DNA of 64,000 nucleotides from Cherax quadricarinatus (lineage: Eukaryota > Arthropoda > Malacostraca > Decapoda > Parastacidae), in contig NC_091323.1 in the NCBI RefSeq assembly GCF_038502225.1, positions 25,800,237-25,864,236 of the forward strand. Reading direction: 5' to 3'. A program made the position numbers and the translations under genes. Below the pieces are notes generated by a model, which was given only the letters and a program-made list of their open reading frames with translations, did no database searches and had not been told where the DNA came from. Shown piece by piece: positions 12,126 through 23,546 of the stretch (position 1 is the first letter of the stretch; every line of letters starts with the position of its first letter).

Positions 12126-12238
12126 TGGGTAGGCGCTAAACCCTATTGCGCCTGGGGGATGAGAGGTAATCTAGTTTGATCAGAGGAATGGAAGGGTTCC
12201 ATTTTTAGGAAGAGGACACCATAATCATCAAGGCTCAA
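12126..12238 (+). repeat. Dispersed repeat with GCGCTAAACC and ATCAAGG end
   Basis: GGCGCTAAACCCTATTGCGCCTGG, GAGAGGTAATC, GGAATGGAAGGG and a final ATCATCAAGGCTC match, in order, diverged copies at about 14890-15030 (GCGCTAAACCCGTAGG, GGAAAACAATC, CATCAAGAGCCC) and about 18165-18255 (GGGAGGTTATCAGG, AAGAGCTCTTCAC). Its 3' end runs straight into the 31 bp array. Confidence 0.55.
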
Positions 12239-14741
12239 CCCTCCCCTTTCCTGGTGCATCAAGGACCCACCCTCATCCTTACTGGTGCATCAAGGACCCA
12301 CCCTCATCCTGACTGGTGCATTAAGGACCCACCCTCACCCTGACTGGTGCATCAAGGACCCACCCTCATCCTGACTGGTGCATCAAGGACCCACCCTCAC
12401 CCTGACTGGTGCATCAAGGACCCACCCTCACCCTGACTGGTGCATTAAGGACCCACCCTCACCCTGACTGGTGCATCAATGACCCACCCTCACTGGTGCA
12501 TCAAGGACCCACCCTCACCCTGACTGGTGCATCAAGGACCCACCCTCACCGACTGGTGCATCAATGACCCACCCTCACTGGTACATCAAGGACCCACCCT
12601 CATCCTGACTGGTGCATCAAGGACCCACCCTCACCCTGACTGGTGCATCAAGGAATCACCCTCACTGGTGCATCAAAAACCCACCCTCCCCATGACTGGC
12701 GCATCAAGGTCCCATCCTCCCCCTTGACTGGTGCATCAAGGACCCACCCTCCCCCTGACTGGCGCATCAAGGACCCACCCCCTCCCCCTTGACTGGGGCA
12801 TCAAGGGCGCACCCTCCCCTTGACTGGTGCATCAAGGACCCACCCTCACCCTGACTGGCGCATCAAGGACCCACCCTCACCCTAGACTGGCGCATCAAGG
12901 ACCCACCCTCACCCTGACTGGCGCATCAAGGACCCACCCTCCCCTAGACTGGCGCATCAAGGACCCACCCTCCCCCTAGATTGGCGCATCAAGGACCCAT
13001 CCTCCCCATGACTGGTGCATCAAGGTCCCATCCTCCCCCTTGACTGGTGCATCAAGGTCCCATCCTCCCCCTTGACTGGTGCATCAAGGACCCACCCTCC
13101 CCCTGACTGGCGCATCAAGGACGCACCCTCCCCCCTTGACTGGTGCATGAAGGACCCACCCTCACCCTGACTGGAGCATCAAGGACCCACCCTCACCCTA
13201 GACTGGCGCATCAAGGACCCACTCAGCCTGACTGGCGCATCAAGGACCCACCTTCCCCCTAGACTGGCGCATCAAGGACCCACCCTCCCCTAGACTGGTG
13301 CATCAAGGACCCACCCTCCCCCCTGACTGGTGCATCAAGGACCCACCCTCACCCTGACTGGAGAATCAAGGACCCACCCTCACCCTAGACTGGCGCATCA
13401 AGGACCCACCCTCACCCTGACGGGCGCATCAAGGACCCACCTTCCCCCTAGACTGGCGCATCAAGGACCCACCCTCCCCTAGACTGGTGCATCAAGGACC
13501 CACCCTCACCCTGACTGGTGCATCAAGGACCCACCCTCACTGGTGCATCAAGGACCCACCCTCACCCTGACTGGAGCATCAAGGACCCACCCTCACCCTA
13601 GACTGGCGCATCAAGGACCCACTCTCAGCCTGACTGGCGCATCAAGGACCCACCTTCCCCCTAGACTGGCGCATCAAGGACCCACCCTCCCCTAGACTGG
13701 TGCATCAAGGACCCACCCTCCCCCCGGACTGGTGCATCAAGGACCCACCCTCACCCTGACTGGAGAATCAAGGACCCACCCTCACCCTAGACTGGCGCAT
13801 CAAGGACCCACCCTCACCCTGACTGGCGCATCAAGGACCCACCTTCCCCCTAGACTGGCGCATCAAGGACCCACCCTCCCCTAGACTGGTGCATCAAGGA
13901 CCCACCCTCACCCTGACTGGTGCATCAAGGACCCACCCTGACTGGTGCATCAAGGACCCACACTCACCCTGACTGGTGCATCAAGGACCCACCCTCCCCT
14001 AGACTGGTGCATCAAGGACCCACCCTCACCCTGACTGGTGCATCAAGGACCCACCCTCACCCTGACTGGCGCATCAAGGACCCACCTTTTCCCTAGACTG
14101 GCGCATCAAGGACCCACCCTCCCCTAGACTGGTGCATCAAGGATCCACCCTCACTGGTGCATCAAGGACCCACCCTCACTGGTGCATCAAGGACCCACCC
14201 TCCCCTAGACTGGTGCATCAAGGACCCACCCTCACCCTGACTGGTGCATCAAGGACCCACCCTCACCCTGACTGGCGCATCAAGGACCTACCTTCCCCCT
14301 AGACTGGCGCATCAAGGACCCACCCTCCCCTAGACTGGTGCATCAAGGACCCACTCCTCCCCCCTGACTGGTGCATCAAGGACCCACCCTCACCCTGACT
14401 GGTGCATCAAGGACCCACCCTCACCCCTGACTGGTGCATCAAGGACCCACCCTCACCCTGACTGGTGCATCAAGGACCCACTCCTCCCCCCTGACTGGTG
14501 CATCAAGGACCCACCCTCACCCTGACTGGTGCATCAAGGACCCACCCTCACCCCTGACTGGTGCATCAAGGACCCACCCTCACCCTGACTGGTGCATCAA
14601 GGACCCACTCCTCCCCCCTGACTGGTGCATCAAGGACCCACCCTCACCCTGACTGGTGCATCAAGGACCCACTCCTCCCCCCTGACTGGTGCATCAAGGA
14701 CCCACTCCTCCCCCCTGACTGGTGCATCAAGGACCCACTCC
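12239..14741. repeat. 31 bp minisatellite array (~2.5 kb)
   Basis: Roughly 80 units with core TGGTGCATCAAGGACCCACC and spacer CTCACCCTGAC; exact 31 bp periods can be counted at 12376 and 12407. Variants are TGGCGCATC, CCCCTAGAC and shortened units lacking CACCCTGAC. Multi-unit blocks repeat, for example around 13190-13500 and 13590-13900. Frames crossing it are artefacts. Confidence 0.95.
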
Positions 14742-14879
14742 TCCATTTCGTACAAAGAATTAAAGCAAATATTTCTCTGTACATACATTATTCAGGTTAA
14801 TTAAGTGCAAGTGTAGGTTATAAGCAAACTATAATTAATTATAATGTACCATGGAGTCAAACAAATATTTAAGGGATAT

Positions 14880-15035
14880 AATATTTATATTAAAATGAAA
14901 GCGCTAAACCCGTAGGAGTGATACAGAGCCTGGAGGAAGGGAAAACAATCAGGTTCAAGCCAAAGAAGAGGAGGACAGGTGCAGTTCGTAACATCAAGAG
15001 CCCTTCACCTTCATCAAGAAACCTTCCTGCATAAG
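14880..15035 (+). repeat. Dispersed repeat copy (GCGCTAAACCC family)
   Basis: Diverged copy of the repeat at 12126-12238, ending with CATCAAGAGCCCTTCACC and CATCAAGAAACC. The 265 bp that follow, to 15300, are unassigned. Confidence 0.5.
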
Positions 15036-15315
15036 AAAAAGCGATAGAGACATTTAAAGCGCGAACCTAAAACGGACACTCATCGAACTCAAGTGAAAAT
15101 GGAATGCTAAATAACTACGTTTTAGATCCATTGTCAAAGTCACATCTGACGTTCTTGAAGTAAGATAGATACTGAGGAATCAAATCAAGCGAAATTCCCT
15201 TGTCTGTAATGAGGATTAAGTTAAGCGTAGTAATATTTGAATTATTCATGTTAACCTAATTTTGAACTTTCAATCAGACAACATCATCGTTGATATAAAC
15301 GACGTTTAAAACCAC

Positions 15316-17322
15316 TGATAGTGTATGTGTGTGTCACTACTGTGGCTACATGTGTTGATGTTACAACTGATGATGCCATTGATGTGTCTGGGGTGTATAT
15401 GTTTCTGTCATAACTGTATCTGGGGTGTTTGTGTGTTCCTGCCACTACTGTGTCTGGGGTGTTTGTGTGTGCTCCTGCCACTACTGTGTCTGGGGTGTTT
15501 GTGTGTGCTCCTGCCACTACTGTGTCTGGGGTGTTTGTATGTGTTCCTGCTACTACTGTATCTAGGGTGTTTGTGTGTGTTCCAGCCACTACTTTATCTG
15601 AGGTGTTTGTGTGAATTCCTGACACTACTGTGTCTGGCATGTTTGTGCGTGTTCCTGCCACTACTGTGTCTTGGGTGTTTGTGTGTGTTCCTGCCACTAC
15701 TGTGTCGGGGTGTTTGTGTGTGTTCCTGTCACTACTGTGTCTGGGATATTTGTGTGTGTTCCTGCCACTACTGTGTCTGGGGTGTTTGTGTGCGTTCCTG
15801 CCACTACTGTGTCTGGGGTGTATATGTTTCTGTCACTACTGTGTCTGGGGTGTATATGTTTCTGTCACTACTGTGTCTGGGGTGTTTGTGCGTTCCTGCC
15901 ACTACTGTGTCTGGGGTGTTTATGTGTGTTCCTGCCACCACTGTGTCTGGGTTGTTTGTGTGTTCATGCCACTACTGTGTCTGGGGTGTTTGTGTGTTCC
16001 TGCCACTACTGTGTCTGGGGTATTTGTGTGTGTTCATGCCACTACTGTGTCTGGGGTGTATAAATTTCTGTCACTACTGTGTCTGGAGTGTATATGTTTC
16101 TGTCACTACTGTGTCTGGGGTGTTTGTGTGTTCCTGTCGCTATTGTGTCTGGGGTGTTTGTGTGTGTTACAGCCACTACTGTGTCTGGGTTGTTTGTGTG
16201 TGTTGCAGCAACTACTGTGTCTGGGGTGCTTGTGTTGCAGTCACCTCTGTGTCTGAGGTATTTGTGTGTGTTGCAGTCACTACTGTGTCTGGGTGTTTGT
16301 GTGTGTTGCAGCCACTACTGTGTCTGAGGTGTTTGTGTGTGTTGCAGCCACTACTGTGTCTGAGGTGTTTTTGTGTGTTGCAGTCACTACTGTGTCTGGG
16401 TGTTTGTGTGTTGCAGCCACTACTGTGTCTGGGGTGTTTGTGTGTGTTGCAGCCACCACTGTGTCTGGGGTGTTTGTGTGTGTTGCAGCCACTACTTTAT
16501 CTGAGGTGTTTGTGTGTGTTGCAACCACTACTGTGTCTGAGGTGTTTGTGTGTGTTGCAGCCACTACTGTGTCTGGGGTGTTTGTGTGTGTTGCAGCCAC
16601 TACTGTGTCTGAGGTGTTTGTGTGTTGCAGCCACTACTGTGTCTGAGGTGTTTGTGTGTGTTGCAGCCACTACTGTGTCTGGGGTGTTTGTGTGTGTTAC
16701 AACCACTACTGTGTCTGGGGTGTTTGTGTGTGTTGCAGTCACTACTGTGTCTGGGGTGTTTGTGTGTGTTGCAGTCACTACTGTGTCTGAGATGTTTGTG
16801 TGTGTTGCAGCCACTACTGTGTCTGGGGTGTTTGTGTGTGTTGCAGTCACTACTGTGTCTGGAGTGTTTGTGTGTGTTGCAGCCACTACTGTGTCTGGGG
16901 TGTTTGTGTGTGTTGCAGTCACTACTGTGTCTGAGGTGTTTGTGTGTGTTGCAGTCACTACTGTGTCTGGAGCGTTTGTGTGTGTTGCAGCCACTACTGT
17001 GTCTGGGGTGTTTGTGTGTGTTGCAGTCACTACTGTGTCTGAGGTGTTTGTGTGTGTTGCAGTCACTGCTGTGTCTGGAGTGTTTGTGTGTTGCAGCCAC
17101 TACTGTGTCTGGAGTGTTTGTGTGTGTTGCAGTCACTACTTTGTCTGAGGTGTTTGTGTGTGTTGCAGTCACTGCTGTGTCTGGAGTGTTTGTGTGTTGC
17201 AGCCACTACTGTGTCTGGCGTGTTTGTGTGTGTTGCAGCCACTACTGTGTCTGGAGTGTTTGTGTGTGTTAGAGCCACTACTGTGTCTGGAGTGTTTGTG
17301 TGTGTTGCAGCCACTACTGTGG
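15316..17322. repeat. 36 bp minisatellite array (~2 kb)
   Basis: Roughly 55 units of about 36 bp with core GTGTCTGGGGTGTTTGTG followed by a variable piece and CCACTACT. There are two domains: up to about 16190 most units carry TTCCTGCCACTAC, and after that TTGCAGCCACTAC or TTGCAGTCACTAC. Unit length varies by 2 bp steps in the GT run, plus shorter units (GTATATGTTTCTGTC). Long frames on both strands are repeat artefacts. Confidence 0.95.
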
Positions 17323-17339
17323 CAGAAATACACAAGGAC

Positions 17340-18490
17340 AATCCTCGTCCTTGAAATATGAGAGATAAGTAATATTTAATTACAAACATCATAATGAATA
17401 ATATTTTTCATTGCTGAGATTTTCACGCTACTTGGCCTTCACAGCAGTGTTGAAGGCGTGTACTCTGATAGTGAAAAACGATAGTTCTTTGAACCTTTAT
17501 GAACATGCCACCACAAACAGGCGTCAATATTTACACACAGTATAGAATACACACAGCAGATGAATGCGTGACCCTCTGGGTTTGTTTTGTACTAACCCGA
17601 TCATGCTCGGCATGCGTCCCTCTCTCCCTCCCTTCCTCACTCCCCAGAGCTCTCTTCCTCTCGCCATCCCTCTCTCCAGAGCTTCCTCTTTCCCCAACTT
17701 CCTCACTCCCAGTTTTCACTCACTTCGTCCTTTACTATCTATCTAGTTCCCTCTCGCACTCTACAAACCATTAACCATGTACCACATGTTGTCCCGTCCC
17801 CAGCCTCCTTACCTCTCCTCTGTAGTTTATTTCCGCTGAGGTCCTCAGGTCCTCTCTCCCAGGATGCGAGCCAAAATATTTAACTAACTCCTACGTGAAC
17901 TGGGGCAGCAAGCACACGAAGGCTTGTTTATAAGTCTACACTCTGCAGAAAATTGAAACTAGGTGTTTTGGTTAAGGCCGAACATTCTACTACTGAACTA
18001 CGTAACAGTCACTTTCAGTGTGTTTTCCTCCCTTACTTTTCACAACAGTCTGCGAACTTAAATAGTCACTTCCCCAAGCTGACGTCTACTGTAGAATGAT
18101 TTCAAAACAGCAGCATTCATCTCTGCATCCGCCCGTTCATTTCCCGGTATCACAACATGACCGGCCATAAAGAGGGGACTGGGAGGTTATCAGGTCAGTT
18201 CAAAGGGTAGCTATATTTCCTAGGAATAAGAGCTCTTCACTACCCATATCGAGGTAATAACAGCTACCGTGCAGTGGTACGAACAGATGGAAGTCTTACT
18301 ATTTCACGTGCACAGAAGGTCCACCTTCCAGGAGAAGCTGCAGCGGAAAGCTTATTTCAGTCATTAAATGGAATGGAGTGGGATGGCCTCACCAGTTCAC
18401 TGCACACGGCGACAAGGTACTGACCGTATTTTGCGACTATTGCACCGAAAACACAAAGCGACAATCATTGTGATCACTTCACTGCTTCGG
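17340..18490. other. Unassigned; CT-rich patch and a repeat fragment
   Basis: Contains a pyrimidine-rich patch at about 17610-17760 and a diverged copy of the 12126 repeat family at about 18165-18255. No gene recognised. Confidence 0.45.
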
Positions 18491-18492
<2 letters not shown>

Positions 18493-18531
<39 letters not shown>

Positions 18532-18555
18532 CAAACACAAACACATACACACACA

Positions 18556-18641
<86 letters not shown>

Positions 18642-18698
18642 AAACACACACCAAACACACACACACACACACAGCAAACACACACACATACACACACA

Positions 18699-18729
<31 letters not shown>

Positions 18730-18733
18730 CACC
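18493..18733. repeat. (CA)n microsatellite, interrupted
   Basis: About 240 bp of CA dinucleotides with CAAA interruptions. The frames across it (poly-HT or poly-CV) are artefacts. Confidence 0.95.
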
Positions 18734-18739
18734 AACACT

Positions 18740-19105
18740 CCATGATATAGCCAGGTGGGAGCGCCATGTGTCAGAGGCAATTAGTCTGGTAGTAATAAAC
18801 AGAAAGCCTGGTTCCAATCCTCCATGTCCGGCACAGTTGAACACAACAAGGTAATATAATTCTGGACAGCAGAATGGTAAGGTAATTGTGGATGATACGT
18901 ACACCGTACATTAGCTTAAAGGACATCGTAAACGACACAGAAGATTTTTTCCTATCCATCAATGCACGTTAGAATAACAAAACACTCAAAACAATATTAA
19001 AAAGAATACCCACAATCATTATTTAAAATGCTGTTTTAGGGGTAAATACAACAAAAATTTCTATACAAACTAATATAATGAATTGAGTTACAGTGGGACG
19101 ACCTT
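18740..19105. other. Unassigned; weak B-box-like site
   Basis: TGGTTCCAATCCTCC at about 18808 faintly resembles a Pol III B box, but no A box or tRNA fold is visible. Nothing else recognised. Confidence 0.3.
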
Positions 19106-19109
19106 ACGT

Positions 19110-19375
19110 TATATGCATGCCTGACCTTTATCACATAACCATAAGAATCACACGTGCCTTCCCTAGTACAGACGACTCTGAGTAACATGCATGCCTACCC
19201 CATTCCATAGATTTATAAGAATACTCTGTGTATGCCATACTCCAGACGATCCAAAGAAACATGGGTGCCTGCCTCGATCCACTAGACTTTAAGAATCGTT
19301 TCTGTCTTTCCTATTCCAGAGGGCCACCTGTGTCTCTCTTATTCCCGAGGAGCGTAGGAAACAGTCATGCGTGCC
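19110..19375. repeat. Degenerate ~74 bp tandem repeat
   Basis: ATGCATGCCT at 19113 and 19187 and ATGGGTGCCT at 19261 are 74 bp apart. Each is followed by a TTATAAGAATC-like segment and a TTCCCTAGTACAGA or ATACTCCAGA segment. A fourth, poorer unit follows. Confidence 0.55.
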
Positions 19376-19489
19376 ACTCCAAAGCACTGCCTAGTCGGCC
19401 CTGCCGCTTCATCACCTACGTTAAGAAAGCCGGTGCTGGAACCTCTCCTTTCCCAATACGTCTCTTTTCTGCCTAATGGGTCACACGAC

Positions 19490-20095
19490 TGACAAAGGAG
19501 GAATACCGTGTGATTCCTGGAATAGACTGGGACTATAGAGAAAGGCAGGGAGAAGTAGAGGGAAAGAGGGAGGAGCAAAGGAAATTAGGGAGATATACAG
19601 GGAGAAGTAGAGGGAGAAGGAAATGGAATTAGGGAAGAATATGAGGAAGCAGAAGCAAAGAGAGAGGACTAAAGGAAGAGACGGAGGAGAGGAGTAAAGG
19701 GTGGAAAGAGAAAAGAGAGGGAGGGAGAGACGAGAGGAGTGGAGGGAGCGAACAGAGGAACAAATGGAGGGAGGAGAAAAAAGGAGAAGGAAGGGAAGAG
19801 AAGAGTAAAGGGAAGGAGGAGAAAAATAAAGGAAAGTAGGAGAGAAAGAAAGAGGGAGAAGTAAAAAATAAAGGGGAGGAGGAGATTAATAGAGGGAAGA
19901 GCCACGAGCGGAAAAGATAAAATGACCTGAGAAGCAATCAGAAAGATTGAGGTTGGAAAGCAAAAAGAGAATAAAAAAGAAAATCTATAAAAGAAAACAT
20001 AGTGGAAAATATTAAAAAAAAATGAAGGCAGTGAATAAAGATGACACGTGAAGAGGGAGTGGATGATAGACGAAACACAAGCAAGAGACAAATAC
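19490..20095. repeat. Purine-rich tract (GGGAGA/GGAGAA)
   Basis: About 600 bp in which the plus strand is mostly A and G, with irregular AGAGGGAG and GGAGGAG motifs. Low-complexity frames on the minus strand (FSLLLSF type) are artefacts. Confidence 0.85.
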
Positions 20096-20162
20096 CAAGG
20101 AAGTGCTGTGCATCCTTAGGGCTTTCAAATTATTGTGTATATTTGTACAATGATTTGAAATA

Positions 20163-20199
20163 AAAATTATTATTATTATTATTATTGTTATTATTATAA
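20163..20199. repeat. (ATT)n microsatellite
   Basis: Short trinucleotide run with one GTT interruption. Confidence 0.9.
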
Positions 20200-20389
20200 G
20201 GTAGAGGGATTTTTTGTATCAAGACCACTAAGTACAGTGCTAACCTTCACCTACCTCATGAATACTCCAGCAGGTGCTAGAGATTCTAAAACAGAACTAA
20301 ACTGTTTTCCGACATAAGATATCACATTCCACACGGACTAGAGTTTTCTATCACATCTTTCCCTGGATGTGTCCCACGAAAGCCTGTTA

Positions 20390-20525
20390 AAACAGTTACC
20401 TACACTTACTGTTAGGTGAACAGGTACAGTAGAGGTGGACGGAAAAGTGCTCAAATTGTTGTCAGTGTCAGGGAATCGAACTTGGGACCTAACGATCGTG
20501 AGTCGAATGATCTACGTGGTGCCCC
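20390..20525 (-). repeat. tRNA-derived SINE, minus strand
   Basis: On the minus strand a B-box-like AAGTTCGATTCC (20472-20483) follows a tRNA-like 5' part. Downstream come the spacer and GTTCACCTAACAGTAAGTGT at 20405-20424, a SINE body segment. The diverged copy at 40470-40640 has the same order. The 5' tRNA half folds only roughly, so I call a SINE and not a tRNA gene. Confidence 0.5.
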
Positions 20526-20791
20526 AAGAGAAGTAAGGTAGAGGAAAGGAGAGCGAGGTAAGGCAGTGTAGAGTGTAAAGTAAAAACAGCTGTAGGGACG
20601 GAGGGAGCACATCAAAGGAGTCAGCGGCATGAGGGGTAACTTTGATGGACTATGGCAGCCATTAATATCCCCTCTACAGTCACTAAGGGTCGCCGCCAGC
20701 GCAGTGTGGTCATGTTCCCTGGGGTCCTCTATGAGCAACACCGTGTCGTCAGGCTTGTTTTTAATATATCAGTACAACCTCATAACTCCAA

Positions 20792-20833
20792 GTGAGCACT
20801 TACTGGAAGCCGAGGCTTCCAGTAAGTGCTCAC
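20792..20833. repeat. Perfect 20 bp palindrome, 2 nt loop
   Basis: Arms 20792-20811 and 20814-20833 are exact reverse complements (GTGAGCACTTACTGGAAGCC) around GA. It lies in otherwise unassigned DNA. Confidence 0.95.
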
Positions 20834-21134
20834 ATGGGTATGCTCACAAGCTGCTCACAGAAAAACCACTGTAGCTCCTAAAGTGCATAACAAACAACAA
20901 AACAATAGAACAAATCAGATATAGAACAAACTAGGAAAGAGCAAAACAAACACGAAAATATATACAAAAAAGAAGACAGAAATATATATGAAAAAACGAA
21001 ACTAAGGAACAACACATATACTATGCTGCAATAATGTGGTCACAGTAAAAAAAATTATCACATTATGAAAATAATTCTTAGGAAGTGGCTTAAGAGTCGT
21101 GTGAGTTTCCCTGTCTTCTATCATGTTTATTTTT

Positions 21135-21400
21135 CCACTATAATCTACCTTGTCCATAATTACTATCGCATTTGCTTTGTCTGCTTTCGTAAGGTGAAGC
21201 TAGGATCTTTCCTAGACCAAGGAAAGATCCTATACAATTGTGTTGTAGAGGTTTGAGCAAAACTTAGACCTCTGCAACACAACTGTCCTCAAATATTTGT
21301 TTAAGTTATACCATGAATTAAGGAAAGATCCTGGACTTCACTTTACGAAAGCAGACAAAGCAAATCCGATAGTAATTATGGACAAGGTAGATTATAGGGG
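21135..21400. repeat. Long inverted repeat of Penelope RT fragments
   Basis: Arms of about 78 bp at 21135-21212 and 21322-21400 are near-perfect reverse complements with a few mismatches and indels. Smaller nested palindromes lie between them (AGGATCTTTCC with GGAAAGATCCT; TGTTGTAGAGGT at 21241 with ACCTCTGCAACA at 21268). Confidence 0.85.
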
Positions 21401-21425
21401 AAAAATAACATATTATTTAAAAACA
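21297..21425 (+). pseudogene. Penelope-like element RT fragment
   Basis: The plus strand reads LRKDPGLHFTKADKANPIVIMDKVDYRGKI, which resembles the N-terminal reverse-transcriptase segment of Penelope-like elements (usual form ADKGNxxVVMDxxxY). The left arm of the surrounding inverted repeat encodes the same piece on the minus strand with an indel. No catalytic box is present. It is a relic of fewer than 50 codons. Confidence 0.5.
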
Positions 21426-21439
21426 GGGGAACTGACGTG

Positions 21440-22550
21440 CTCCTTAGGAGTCCTCAGCCTTCACCTGAAATTCAGACTCCTCTTTAATTTCAAACATGTA
21501 AAATTTACCATTTTTACATATAACATTTACACGATAAGGTGACCCATAGTTGTAAATCATTCGGTTCACAACAGTATTGAACAGGGTTTGATTGTTAGGC
21601 GTGACGGCACCTATAGTATGTGTAAATCTCTTACTACACCTGTTCACCTAGCAGTAGAAAGGTACCTCATATCTAGTTGGCTATTGTAAATAACATATTA
21701 GGAAGAGTGGTAGCTCCTCTTGATAGTCAGACCTTTGAAATAAGTTGAGGTATATTAACAATACTTAGCTTGTATGAAACTAAAAAATATTATTTAGAAT
21801 GTCTCAGGTTATTGCAAAGCTTGACTTCAGCTAAGACATTTCACTTCCAGGCAGACCACAATGATCAACTAACACCCATTAATATATTTTCTGCTGGGTG
21901 AACAATGACTGTGATCGTAGGGCAACTTGTTTATACGTCTCGCTCCACCCGGGGTTCAAACCACCGCCTTTCGAATGTAAGCCGCACACTGGACAGAACT
22001 AATGCTAACAACAGTGATTTACACTACCCCTTTGAGCTATTCAGCTCAAGGACTGATAGAAGCTCCAGCCTCCTGTCTGCTAACTGCTAGAGACGCGCTA
22101 ACTACTAATTGCAAGACTTGCTAATGACGAGGCACACACTGCATGCTAATTGTGAAACAGTGGCTAACTGCTAACCACTGAAGATACACTACCTGCTAAT
22201 CGAGACACAAATGGTTTACGGAATTATTATTTCCTGTATCACTAACAAGCATTACCAATATACTTGATCAATTCTCTCCAGGTCAAGCTATACTGACGAC
22301 ATATTCGTATGAATAAACTTGATGGGAGACGAGCCTTGTGAATAAAACTCTAAACGTATATTGTATACAGAAATTTAAACTGTTAATGACAGGAATGTTA
22401 TTTTTTTTTAATCATGTGTTTTCTTTTCTCGCTACAAATTCAATACATAGTTTTAACATTAGGTATGATGGGATTATATTTGCAGTATAAAACAGATTTA
22501 GAGATGGAGTCCGAACCTGAGACTTCTACCCCCACAAACACAAATAGGTG
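21440..22550. other. Unassigned; possible SINE B box
   Basis: GGGGTTCAAACCACC near 21951 looks like a Pol III B box, but no matching A box is visible. The rest is unrecognised AT-rich sequence. Confidence 0.35.
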
Positions 22551-22566
22551 AGTACACGCATGCACG

Positions 22567-22599
<33 letters not shown>
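22540..22599 (+). repeat. LINE 3' tail remnant with (CA)n
   Basis: AAATAGGTGAGTACACGC precedes a (CA)n run. The LINE copy at 31917-32775 ends in the same way (ATTAGGTGAGTACACAC then (CA)n), so I infer a 5'-truncated tail of that LINE family. Confidence 0.5.
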
Positions 22600-22602
<3 letters not shown>

Positions 22603-22867
22603 GGTATTTTCTCTCTCTCGATAAACTCATAAATTGTTTACCTATATTAAAGTATTCCCTTCAGTCACACAACTTGGTAATTTGTTTCACTCATTTCACT
22701 GCTGAACAAGTACTTATCAAACTTTTTAATTCACAGTTTATTGAATGTTAACATACTGCTACGAATTCTGTGTAACATATTTTCACACTTTGTTTCTGTC
22801 CCCTATATTTGTTCCTATTTTTCATCTGTTCACTAAAATCATCCTTCCATTATTCCAGACATATATC

Positions 22868-23008
22868 CATGTACATACACCCCATGTACGTACCATACAC
22901 ATACACCTTATGTATGTACCATGTACATACACCCCATGTACGTACCATACACATACACCCTATGTACGTATCATGTACATACACCCCATGTATGTACTAT
23001 GTACATAC
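22868..23008. repeat. 26 bp minisatellite, ~5 units
   Basis: Units alternate between CATGTACATACACCCCATGT- and CATACACATACACCTTATGT-starting forms, each 26 bp, so the real period may be 52 bp. Confidence 0.85.
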
Positions 23009-23084
23009 CCTCATCCTCAGAAGCACAAAGCAGAAACTATTATAAGAAATATTCACGACAAGTCTCCATCATCTTGCTATCCTA

Positions 23085-23150
23085 GCAGATAGTCGGCCGT
23101 TGTGGGTCGCATCCTGGGGAGAAAGGACGGAAATAAGCCCCACAAATCAC
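23085..23150 (+). repeat. SINE body fragment
   Basis: AGTCGGCCGTTGTGGGTCGC and ATCCTGGGGAGAAAGGAC match the body of the SINE at 30101-30356 (GTTAGTCGACTGGTGTGGGT, CGCATCCTGGGACA). Both ends are missing. Confidence 0.5.
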
Positions 23151-23204
23151 TCGCAAAAGCAACTGCTCAAGAAGAAATTTCTCGCCTAACTGTTATTAAT
23201 AATT

Positions 23205-23510
23205 GATCCCAAGTTATAAATACTGAGGGATCTAAGTAGGAGTCTACTGGCAGGGCTGCATCTACGCTTACTGCCACCTCCCTATATAACAGTGATAGAA
23301 ACTATGTTGAGTTAGGCGTAAGAGTGAACAGCTGGGCGTCTACAATGCAAACTAAATTGTTTGCCATCCTAACGACGCTAAAGTTAACTTATGACACTGA
23401 GCTTAACTCTCTGATTATTACTGATTCTATGTCATCACTGAAGGCTCTTAGCTCACACAATGACTCTAACAACATGCTCATTGGAGAAGTTAGATATAGA
23501 TGCTCAAAAA
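23205..23510 (+). pseudogene. RNase H domain relic of a LINE
   Basis: Conceptual translation gives a TEGSK-like start (about 23221), then STGRAAST, then NSWASTMQTKLFAILTTLKL, then LNSLIITDSMSSLKALSSHN and EVRYRCSKI. This order fits the retroelement RNase H fold: a first Asp in TDGSK (here TEGSK, a change), Glu in the QxELFAILxAL helix (here QTKLFAI, Glu lost), and Asp in ITDSMSSLKAL. Two catalytic positions are altered and a stop follows the first motif, so it is dead. It ends in an A run that touches the 17 bp array. Confidence 0.6.
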
Positions 23511-23511
23511 T

Positions 23512-23537
23512 TCCAAAAAAAAAAAAAAAAAAAAAAG
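23512..23537. repeat. Poly(A) run
   Basis: An A run of about 20 bases follows the RNase H relic and precedes the 17 bp array by about 10 bases. It could be a retrotransposon tail. Confidence 0.8.
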
Positions 23538-23546
23538 GGAATTAAT

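Noticed and set aside
15284..17392. Long frames on both strands in the 36 bp array, and TTGCAG/CC as splice acceptors
   Set aside because: Simple tandem repeat; each unit would give the same acceptor and no exons differ.
19629..20091. Minus frames rich in Leu/Ser/Phe as membrane proteins
   Set aside because: Reverse complement of a purine tract; low complexity only.
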